Positions 1 to 12,000 of a DNA stretch of 64,000 nt are shown piece after piece. Below the pieces are notes generated by a model. The model had not been told where the DNA came from, did no database searches, and saw only the letters and a list, made by a program, of their open reading frames with translations. The number at the start of each line of letters is the position of its first letter. Positions within the stretch are counted from its first letter, which is position 1. A program made the position numbers and the translations under genes. This DNA comes from Marisa cornuarietis (Eukaryota; Mollusca; Gastropoda; Architaenioglossa; Ampullariidae): contig SMMW01000040.1 of NCBI GenBank assembly GCA_004794655.1, positions 2,048,501-2,112,500 on the forward strand, written 5' to 3'.

Positions 1-3000
1 ATAGCTACAATATGTACCTCAAGTTCTTTGGGCTAGAAGTAGCAGAAAATGATCGCTTGGCCTTTCACCCAAAACAGAAACCTCGCTGTATCCAGATGGC
101 AGGAGCCATGAACCTGTTTGTCAGCAAGAATGAGAAAAAGTGCAATCGTTTGGAGAAACCAGCAGGGGAAGTGTGCCTGCGTCTTAGTGAGTTTCTTTTG
201 ACGCGGATGGGAAGGTGGAAAACTGATGCAGAACACTACATCCAAGAGCAGCTGCCTAAGGTCATCCAGTGTCACAGCTTCCAGGTATTGTGATGTGATT
301 GTGTTCATTGCTAGTAAGTATGGTCAGTGGAAGTATAATCCCTTAAAAAGCATGCTTTGTGTCTAATCCTGTTTTATTTCAGTAGTATACTAAGTGCCTT
401 TATCTTACTTGACCCAGTCAACACGATAAAAATGCTAGACAAGGATACTACCAGCCCGAGGAAGAATAACTCTGACCATGTGAATCAGGGTGGCACCTTT
501 GGTCTGCCAGTCACCTGACACTTGACGTAGCTCCATCATTCTTGTGTGAACTATATTCATCAGTTAAAAATCATGGCATCCAATCCCACAGGCGACCTTA
601 GACTTTCAACGCAAGCTCTCTAGAGCTATGGTTAAGGGACATTGCCAGATAGGCTTGTTTTCAACTGGCACCATTTCACCCTAATGCTTCTGTTCGGCTG
701 CTTGGCGACAGGACCATCAGCATTTACCTCCCTCACTCCTCTGTCTTCTTTAGCAAAAGTCATGGCTAAATTTGTGGAGCTAGGAGCAGAGAGCATGGCA
801 GTTATTTAATGTGGTTTCATTCTCCCATCTGTAGACAGAGGCAATGGAGATGTTTATGAACAAGAACAAGCTAGAGCTATCTCTCCCTTTAGAGCATAAA
901 GACTGCAGAACAGCAGCATTAGCTGTTGATTACCTCACTTAACATCACACATTTTGTCCTGAGATGCAGTGACATCCTTTTATGCTAGAGTTTTCATTCT
1001 CATGAAACTGTCTTTAGGAAAGCCAGGTACTCCTCCTGTTCAGTTTTAGGCTCAAGATGCACTGAACGAATGCCAGCAGGACTCTCTTCGGTAGCTTTTT
1101 CTTATCAGGGCAGCAGCATTTCTAGCCTAACACTGGCTCAGGGAAACACGAACCATACTCTGCCTTTCAGCCTCAACCTCAGTTCATAAATCTTCACTTG
1201 CCTGTTAGACTTAAGTGCCCCGGCAAGCAGATTCAGAGATTTCAAATTATCTGCAGAATCTGCACTTTCTAATCACTCACCTACAAGAGCTTGACTTCCA
1301 TACCAATCACCAGAAGTCTAGACTGACCCCTTTTCTGGAGCTCATTCACCTGGGCATGCATTTCCACACAAATCATGCTGTTGTAAAACTTCCAGAGAAA
1401 CCTTCAAGAAACTGATTAAATTAATAAAACAAATTAATTACAGTGGTGCAAGAGATCCAGGATGTGTCTCACACAACACCATGCCAGATTTCTCAAGTGA
1501 TTTGCCTTTGCATACTGGCAGCTGACCTTATCCCCTCAGCAGACTGGAGGTGTGCCCTCTTAATTGGACTCTGGGAAGATATGTGAAACCCACTTTCTCA
1601 GAGCTGGGATGGGTCTCTGCAGATCACACAAGTACTCCAACAGGTCTTAGTCCCTTGGACCCATCAATCAAGGTTTTTTCAAGGGGCTCCATTAGTGCAA
1701 ACCACTACAACAATCTCACTGTGTACAGACCACTAACTTGGAACCTTCTGCCTGACATCCTTCTTAGCTGTGGTCTGTGATTGCATGAGGAACGAAGCTG
1801 CCCCATAAACAAGCAAGATGCTGGCAGTTCTTCAGACCCTGACAGTTCGGACCAGTCAGCTTTTTGGCCACACAGTCATGCTTCTATCAGATAACTCCAC
1901 AGTCATAGCTTATGTTTGCAATCAGGTCAGCACTTTTTCCTGCAACCTTTTTCAACTGAGATGTCACATTCTTTTCTTCTGCAACCCATCTGACATAACC
2001 TTGTCAGTTCATTACATTCTGGGCCAACAGGCTTTTCTGATTGCAAGCTTTTCCAGTGGACTGGATCATGGACATGGCAGTTTTCAGTAGTTTACACTTT
2101 GTTTCCAGCCATGACTGTCAACATATTCACGACTCAAAATCTATGTTTAACCTGCACTGGACCCTTGAGTATGCAGTAGATGGCTAAGCAACAGATTAGT
2201 TGTGACCAGACATAGACAATAAAGATGTATTGTATTGTATTGGTCTGGCTTCAGCATCTAGGATTGAGTGTATCTCTGCGATGCGGAAACTGGCGCATTA
2301 CAAGACAACATCATCATCATCATCATCATCTAAGCCTCCCCCCTCCTACCACTGAGCCCCAGGGTTTACAATGCCTGGAACAGTTCAGTAGTCAGATGAC
2401 ACTTGTCGCTCGTGTTTGATAGAGTTGAGCTTGGATAACACTGCTTTTACAATACTTTCCATAACCTCCCAGGTGTCTGCTGCTTTTTCCTCTAGGTCTG
2501 CTGTCATAAGCCAGACAGGTTTCACAGTTTCTTCCTTCTGAGTTACATGGTCAGAGTTATTCTTCCTGGGGCTGATAACATTCTTTAGGTACTTTTAACA
2601 TTCTGGCTATGTTGTCTTGAGTAGAATAAAGGTACTTATGAAACTTCTTTAACCTTACTAAAACTAATTTAACCAGGATAAATTTCCTTTGTACTTAAAA
2701 TCATAGGCTCTCATTGTAATCACAATTTCTGACAATTATCACACATAATTTATGACCCTCTTGAATGCAGCCTCCTATGCAACTCTCACTTTAAGCACTG
2801 ATGCTACATGTAGTATGTAATAGTGTGTGAATGGATTGTAGATCACTACTTTAAAGCCTCTTTTATCATTGTCTCCCTATGCCCACATCAACCTTGCCTA
2901 GCTGTATGTCCTTTTTTATTAGTCACTTTCTAACTCAACAGCAGGTGTCATTGAACTTAAGAATTTGCTCACAGTATTAACAACGTATGACTGCTACATG

Positions 3001-6000
3001 GTGTGTAAAATGTAACTTTCAGTTACAAGAATTTATAAATAAAATTGGAATTGACTTTACTATTTACATTTAACAGCATTAGTCACATGAAAGTCTGCTG
3101 CTGGTGAGCTTGTTTCATTTGTATTTGCTTGATAATTTTTTTTTCAATTTCAGGTGCAAAGATGCTATGATGATCAGTTCTGTCCATACCTTCACGAAGC
3201 TTATGACTCTCCTTTAACACATACTGCCATGGACTTACTGTTTAGTTACGTGAGGCTGGATCATGCTGTCCAGTCAGGTGCAGAGTCATTATATAAGATA
3301 AATGAGACCCTCTATGAGTTAGCAACTTCCTATATCTCAGAAGATGGTAGGTGGGACTCCACTGAGAGATTGCTGGAGTTTCTTTTACCACCTGGGCTCC
3401 CTACCTACAGCATGAATGACGTGGTTCATTTTTGTTTTAGAGTGCAGAAGAGAGAGTCAGCTCTTCAAGGAGTCTTTAATCAGGTAGGACATAAAAGTGT
3501 TCCAGAATTTATGAAAAATTGTCATTTTTATTTGGATATTAAGATACCTAAAAATCAGTTTAAACCAATGAATGGCAAGTTAAAAGAAAAACCACATTAT
3601 TTTCTGCAGTTTATCCCATGCATGGAGAAAACTTTGTAATTAACCTACCATGTACAAAGGTACTAACCTATAGAATGCAAAGCACAAACTAGTATCATTT
3701 TATTTCTCTTTGAATATCTTTGTTGCTGTCAAGTTTTGTATTTAAAAATTCAATCAAAAATATGTGTTTGTAGTTGAGAAAATACCTGATGTACCAGTGG
3801 GAACACCCAGGCCGTGTTGGACAAGGAAAATCAAAAAATGTTGTCAAAGAAAGATGCAAGTCCACTGACTGGATTGTTCTTGCTGCTTTTTTGTCTCCAC
3901 TTCTGAGCCTAGACATCAATGTACAAACATATTTTATTTTTATTTATTACCTGCTAAATTTATTTGTTCAGTCTGTATGTGTACCTTTGAAGTTGCTCAG
4001 TCTGCTAATAATAATTATATAAATTTTCTTCTCTGTTAAGAAAGTACTATCATTCCTTAACAACTGGCGCCACTCTGAAACACAGGAGTTAGGCATCGCA
4101 GGAATAGGTTTTTGTCTGTAATAATGCACTTTTTCTCAGATCAGTTAATCTAGGAATTTATTATTTTTGGGAGAGAGTGGCATGATGCACAGTAAAGAGG
4201 CTGATAGCATTTTTTTCATTAATATTGATATTTTAATGCCTGTAGTGTGGAAAACATTAAATTTTATGTCAGCATGAATGAATCCCAGACACTTAATCCC
4301 CAGACACTTCATCCCCAGACACTTCATCCCCGACACTTCATCCCCTAGACACTTAATCCCCAGACACTTAATCCCCAGACACTTCATCCTCAAAATGAAA
4401 TTTCAACTAAAAAAATTATGAAGTGAATGAAAAATTTAATTCAAATTCAAATAATTATTTCATGTAAACATCAAAATAAGTTTGACAATTAAAATAATAC
4501 TTAATTTCAACATTTGTAACATTAGTTACAGTTCATGTGAGCTATTAAAGTCAATGTTCTTCAACATTAAGATATGAAAAGTGTTGTTAATCAATATGAC
4601 AGGTAAGCTAATGATCGAAGGTACAGAAGACGATCCATTGCCTCATATCGCTGTACAATGTTGCTGATTCTCATGGCCAATTCAGCCTACTTCTTCTTTG
4701 GACGTTTCTCTCTCCCGGCGCACATAATTGTAAACCCAGCGCAACCCAGTCTTACCAGAGTTACCCAGAGTTACCACGCGACACATTTCTCTTATAATAT
4801 TTCAAGTTCACAAAATAGCAGTTTTGAGTGTTGTGTTGCGATTTGGGGATGAAGTGTCTGGGGATGAAGTGTCTAGGGGATGAAGTGTCGGGGATGAAGT
4901 GTCGGGGATTAAGTGTCCGGGGATTAAGTGTCCGGTCACCAGCATGAATTAACCAGTCCAAGTCTAGTAAACTGACCACATTTTGACCCTCTAGTTCTTG
5001 ACAGTGGTCCATATGGTTAAAGCTATGATTAATAAGACAGACTTTCCCATCTGGTTTTCAGTTACAGTCGAGTGCGAGCACATATTGTATAGTGATGGGC
5101 TCCAGCACTGCCTTCCCTAGTGCTGTAGCTTTCTCAGTTATCATAGTGGCAGTAGGTTGGTGATCACATGGTCTTTTTTGATGCCAGTCCATTTAACTCC
5201 TCTTTAACTGGTCGAGCCTATTGTGGTTGCACAGTACTCTACTTTCTAAGAGGGGTACATATTTTGACCTTGTTCTCACTTCCTGATGTTTATTCTCCTA
5301 AGTATCATGTAATGTGGTAATGTTAATTAAAAAAATCATTTTTTCCATCTAGATCAGGGATGGGGAACCTGTTTTAATCCTTATGTCTTTCAAAAGTTAA
5401 AAGAGCAGGCAAACAGGTTGGTAGACAGAAATATTTTAGATAATGCACAGATATTATTGATTTTATTTTCAGGTGGACAAACTTTGCACAGACCTGGAAG
5501 TGGACCTGTCCAAAAAGAAGCCACGCTGGGTACATAAACTGCATAAATATGCACTGCTTACTGATGGCGGATTTGTTGTGCTCCTCGCACGCAGACATCT
5601 GGATGCAATACAGTATCTTCATGTAAGTAGTCCAGCCTGTCATTTTTATTTAATAGAAAAACAACGCTAAATATAGTATTTCAGAAAAGTAAATTTGTTG
5701 TCTCATGATGTGCTTTGTATTACTGAAAAAGATATTTATTTAGAGACATACATTTTTAGAAACTATTTAGTAAAGAATCTATATTCAAAATATCAGTATT
5801 TTCTTGAATTAATGAAAATGTTTTTTCTTTAGCCAGATAAATTTGATCCATTTGAATCACTGATCAAGTTCACCAAGTTCACCAAACTTCTTGGAAATAG
5901 AGCTGTGGTTGGGCTAATGCCAGACTTCCGCATCTTTTTCTTTTGGTTGGAGGTTTTTACTACACTAGGTTTCTGCCTGGCTGCCAAAATCAAAGGGTCA

Positions 6001-9000
6001 GAGATACTTTATTATACAGCTGATACTTTGGTTAAGTTTGGCTATCTTTTAACATCTTGATGAGTAAAATGAAACACAAATTAAAGATGTGCAAGATGAT
6101 TACATAAATTTTAAGGCAGCTTTGACCTGATACAGTCTCTTAGCCTAATAATGAATACAAAATTTTAAGAAACTGTTTAAAGATAACATAACTCAAGTCA
6201 TTTCTAAATGACAGATTGTTTAATGGTAATAATTCCCCAATTCTCTGTTCAATGTATGGAATAAAATCCCTTGAACACTGACATTCTGTTTTGAAAGAGA
6301 GGTGTTACAAGGCAAGGCTTCATTAGCATATGCTTCAGAACTCTTGCATTGGTTTCTTATTGTTTTTATTCCAGGTCAGTCTGTAAGTGTATTTCTCCCC
6401 AAATTTAATTTAAAATGTGATCTGTGTACTTTCTGATCTCATTATGATTAAAATATTATTTCCCTCAATGCCTGTAATTCATTACTTTGACGAAGTTGTC
6501 TTGTATTATAGTTACAGTGCAGATTGTCTGCAGGGCTGTATATTGTTATATTGATGAGAGCCATCTCCCTTAGTTTCATAGGACAAAAGCGATCTCGCTC
6601 AGCTTTTTGTAAACGTATAAGCATTGAAGCATTAAATCTGTATGTTTGTGTTGAGGTCTTATTGGATTCTTTCTGTAACTTGCTGATGTTAATTTTGTTT
6701 TGTTTTGTTTTGGATCTACAAATTAATCTTGCCATGGATTGATGGCAGACAACACTGAGTAGTTAATTCTTGCAGGACCATTGTTTCAACAGCTTTTTAG
6801 ATGACTATGATAAAGTCTGTAAAGATAGACATTTGTTGTTTAATCTTTTAAGAACTTGGTAATCCATTACTGATGATGCTTAGACTTCAGTTTATGGGAG
6901 ATTGTCAGTTTAGTTCAGAAGGGTGACTTTTTTTAAACAAACAACAGTGCTGGCATTTTATTTTTTAAACATCGTCGTGGACTTTAAACTGTCTTCATTT
7001 TTTTTTAACATTGCTGGTGAGTTATGGGTGTGAGAGGTGTGCGTGTGAGGGAGAGAGTGAGATGCCATTGTCACCATTACTGTAAAGTAAAATAGTTGCT
7101 AATAGGTACAGTTAATCTTTGTAACACACAAAACAAGTTATTAGGGTTTCTGATTACAGGAATGGCTATATGATTCTCCCAGACTGCTACGTACGAAACC
7201 TTAGAATGGTCAACCTTAACATTCCTGCTGCCAAAGGAGGAAATCTGCATATATTGCTTGAAAAGCTCAAGATGAAACGAAGTCAAGATCTCCCACTTCT
7301 GCATGATCGTATGAAGGTAAGTAAGACAAATACTTTTTCTGGATTATACCTTATTATTATTTCATGAGCATTTTATTTTAATTCTCATCCATCTCCAGGA
7401 ATCATGCTAAGTATTTTGTTGGTCGTACTTCACAGTTGTATGAGAATGTGTAGTAGATTCCACCCTTGTGATGGGCATTATCTTATATAAGCTTTTCTTA
7501 GACAGTTAAGAAGTGACCAGAAATATTCAGCACCAGAATGACATCTTTATACTGTATCTAAATGTAAAATGTCAGGAATAAGGCAGTGTGAGTGAGAGAA
7601 ACTGAGAGAAAGAACTGAACTCTTTTGATTAGGCCCATTAGCCTCTTGCAGGAGGGTTGGGGAAGGAGGATGCAAACAGCAAAACAGCAAATTTAAATGT
7701 ACAGAATTATGCAGAGATAAATTTACAACATCAATATGTGATATGAAGTAGAAGTGTTACAATTTAACTCATTCAGTAGGGACACATTGACACAATTGAG
7801 CTGTAGCTATGAAGACATTCCAACCTGCGGGTGTGAACTTTATAGGTAGTGTTAAATGAAGTACCATAGTGCACTCTTTCAGATTCTAGCAAGACATACT
7901 AAAATCAAAAGAAAGTATTTAGATGTGCATGGTGTAAATAAAAATGCACACATTAATTTGGCAAAAGAGATTTGACATGACTTTGGCAGCAGCAAGAGTG
8001 AAAGAAACTACTCAGTATGTTAAGGAAGCTACTCTGAAGAACACTATGCTTGTTGTAATGGAACACCAGGTCATTGCAGGAGAAGAAGCCAGTGAATACC
8101 TACAGTACCTGTTATCTCTCCAGGAGATTGACTGGTGTTGGGCAAACATCATTATGTGTTCTTTAATTTTGTATCAAGTTTATTATGCCACCATTAACCT
8201 TTCTAGTGAATAGGAAGCCTGACCATGGCTCCTCTTCCTCCTGTTGTTCTATCTGCTGTAGTGGGAAAGTGGAGAGGGGTATGTGATGGGCAGTGGAAAA
8301 CACCAGTGACTAGTCAACCTGTCATGTGCTAGCTAGGTAGTGATTGGTCGTAGTTAGTTAATGGAATGGTCTGAGTCTGTGTGTGCGCATGACCATTTTG
8401 TAACTGCCTAACTGCTTTTTTCTTTTGTTATCTGTTCATTTATGGGCCCAGTATTTAGTTGACTACTACTAGTACCCACTCTCCCTCCCTTTTCTTCTTT
8501 GTACTGTACTAGATGACAGGACTATATGGAGATCATCCTCTACCTACCTCAAATCCAGCTGTCCAAACCCGTGCAACAAGGGTTGAATTCAGCTCAGCCC
8601 CCTCCCATCCCACCTGTCACAATAGTGAGCCTCTCTACTCCAGTTTTTAGCCCGGCTTGACGCAGTTCAGACGTGTGTCAGCTACCTCGTTTCTTTTGGA
8701 ATATGGCGTGTGAGGCCTGTGAAGTGCGCTGATGTTTTCTGCTATCATGTTCGCAGTACCGACAGCCTGACGTCCTCTTCTTTCCTGTGAAGTTTGCCGC
8801 TCCTTCTACTGAAAGTGACGAAGTTGCGAATGCAGGTGGTCAGAGACGGACCACGGCGGGAAGGTTTTCGCTTCGGCTTGTTAATTGCTCTTATCTTAGA
8901 GCAGGAACAGCTTTCTTATGGGATGGAGGGGGGGGGGAACACGGCGGCCATAACAGAAATGGCTCGCGGCATTATCGTATGCTCGCTCCACTCAATTGCC

Positions 9001-12000
9001 CAATTGTACCTAATAAACTAAACCCTACCCCAAACCCTAAGGGCTAACCCCAAACCTCTGAAAAAATAACATAGACCAGCCTATGACGTCACATTCCCCC
9101 CTATAAGAAAGTTCTGCCCGTAGAGCAATATAAGGTGAGGCTAGACAGCTAAAAGTATCGCGCAACCATGAAAAGATGGTTTCCCGACACGGCGACACCG
9201 CTAGTTTCTCTTAAAGAAGTAGAAAGGGGGTGGGGGCATGAAAGTGCGTTTCTTGTGCCCTCCCTTGTGGAATTTACGGGCCCAGTGGTGTCAGATGTTA
9301 CCCTTCTTGTAGTTGATATGTTATAAAGAAGCTGTGATCTGTATCGAATTGGGCTAGGCAATGTGTCGTATCGCTTGATGTTTTGGGCGTGAACGGTATT
9401 CAGCACCGTGTAGTAGATGGCTATGGCTTGACACCTCCACCTCCCCTCCCCTGCCGTGTGTGTGTGTGGTACATACGCTAAAATTGGAAGGATACAGAGA
9501 TTATCATGGCCCCGACGCAAAGATGACACGCTCTATCGTGAAGCGGTCCATATTAAAAAAAAAGTGTTGAGCTGAAAGCTTCTTTTCTTCTGTGTGTGCA
9601 AGAGTGTTTATGTAGCTTGGTTGACTACCTTTAAGATGTATGTGAAGCGCTTGGGTCTGGTTAAGGAGTGCGGCATTTAGCAAATGTTTTGCTGGCGGGG
9701 TGATACAAGACTATCCGTTGTTTAGTGAATGACGGCCTACGCTTAGTTTAAGCAGTAGCGGATAAGTCACCGAGCCTCTTTCGTTGCCGTAGGCTCCGGA
9801 GTTACGCATCTTAGTTGAAGGCGGGCAGCTCTGCCCTCACGTGTTTGAAGATGTTCGTTTTAGTTTGCCGTGTGTGTCCGTGCGCTCTGCCTACACCTTG
9901 TCCATTTTGGGCAGTTCTAGTTTGTGGCGTTCCCTTTGATTCAGAACATTCTTGCCGAATAAGTGATTTACTGTCACAGTATCTCTAAACTAAACGCCTG
10001 TTTATATTATGGACTGGGAGTTGCACTCGTGTTTTCGCTTCCCTTTGTCCGTTTTTCAGCGCCAGGACTTACCGACAGGTTAGGTCGGTCATTTCACGGC
10101 CACCAGTGAGAGGGTGTGCAGCCTGCATCAAACGCCTCCTGTAAGCCCACACAAGGCGAGGGAAAGTAAATAAGAGCAAACAGCCGGAACGCTATGTACC
10201 AAGAGGGCATCCCCAGCAGGTCTTGGGGTCTACGTCTTGATCAGCGAGGGACTGTGCCTGTCTTTCGGAAGAGACCTCGGAACAGCTTTCTTATAGAGGG
10301 TGAAACACGGCGGCCATAACAGAAATGGCTCGCGGCATTATCGTCTGCTCGCTCCACTCAATTGCCCAATTGTACCTAATAAACTAAACCTAACCCTAAC
10401 CCTACTCCAAACCATAACCCTAACCCCAAACCTCTGAAAAAAATAACATAGACCAGCATATGACGTCACATCCCCCCCCCCATAAGAAAGTTCTGCCGAG
10501 ACCTCCCTGCACGTGTTCACTAATTTGTTCTCCAGGGCCAGGAGACAGGGGATAGAGATGTCTCTGCGAAGTGAGAATCTCACTACGGTCTCGAGAAGGC
10601 TATTCATGAAGACTGCGGTGTTCATGTTGCACGATTATGCGTAGAATTTGCTGACGCCTTTTTAATGTCCTGTTGCAACCATCAGCGCCCCGCTTCTGTG
10701 CTTTGCCTTTGAAGGCAGCGTTTTATGATTTGCCATGATGCCTTTTGGGCAGGGCTCGGCACTGTGATATTTACCGGAATGAAGTTGCACCCCTGGCGCG
10801 GGACGTCTTCAGCTCGCCCCCCTCCTTCCCAGGCCACAGCCTGTGTGTCTGGTACATCCTCCCCAGGCCATGAGTAGGCATGTGGTCGGGAGACCTTGCA
10901 GCCTGCCTGCTATGGATTCGCGTAACCCTGTTCCGGATGAGGGCTCAGATAGCCGTGTCAGCCTTGGCACGGTTGATTTTACAGCCAAAACAGCAGGTGA
11001 AGCTCGAACTGGCTTACCTCTTGACCTTACTGTGAGAGTGAGGTGGCTAAGTCACCCAGTTTCTTCAGAGTTGGTACTCCAACTATCAAGTTACTGTTTA
11101 CTTTGTTTCTGATCTAGAGTCAGACCATAGTCAGCCCGGGAGTGTTATGGGCTTAGTTCCGTAGATTGATTAGCGGCCGATCTACTGGGTTTGGGATGGC
11201 TCAATATACGCCCCACTCAGATGGCCTTGTTGGCCTCCAGCTTGCTAACAAGGCGACGGTTGGATAATCCGACAACTATGGTGGCGAGTTACAGTTACAC
11301 TGAAAAGCTACAAACGACTTCCGGCGGATAGCCACGGGGATCCCACGGTAGAGTTTTTATTGAGGCACAACTGACAGCCGCCAGACTTGGGGTGGCCTCC
11401 TTCTTGGCCTTTGGTTATAACAGGGCCAGTGGTGGGAGGAAGAACAGTCTCAGCACTTAAACTTAAAGGCTGGGAACTGTTGGCGATGTGGAGAGCACAA
11501 GTTACTTGACAGCGGGCCCTGCAGAGGATAACAGGAATGGTGTTGGCTAAAAGATACAAGGCAGTGATCTTTTTATGTCGACAGTAGGGTGCTCTCTACC
11601 CTGTGCTGTGCCCCTTAGTGGGAAGGTTATTCTGGTGGACCATATTTTATTCTTGCATGGCTAAACTCAGTATTACTGGAAGACTCAATGACCCAGCCAA
11701 AGGCCTTGAACAGGAAGGGACTTTATCCTTCGCCAGACAATTTTCCAACACTTGTCAGGTTGTTTCATATGGGAAGCCTCTGTGAGACCTGTGGGGACAA
11801 ACTCCCGACGTTTGAGTCACCATTTGCTGACCCGCTGACTTGGGCAGTTGATGTAGTGTCACTGAGTTGGGAAGGAACTCAGGGCATAGACCTTACAATC
11901 CTTTTGCTAGACAAAGATCAAGAGGGCCAAGATCAGGCCTCTCATAGTGGACCCACTTACCTGGAATTGGTCTTGGGAACTGAGATTAAGCAGCTTTGTC

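Noticed and set aside
4283..4389. CRISPR-like array
   Set aside because: Units are contiguous with no spacers and the array is mirrored at 4847-4935; a transposon end in an animal genome.
7944..8213. 89-codon plus-strand ORF in the large TRANK1-like intron
   Set aside because: Protein-like in parts (VKETTQYVKEATLKNTM) but no acceptor/donor pair in a fitting phase, no recognised family, and the flanking exons already join in phase 0.
10387..10432. True interstitial telomere or chromosome end
   Set aside because: The CCCTAA run is short, degenerate and lies inside a MITE with target duplications, repeated at 9023.
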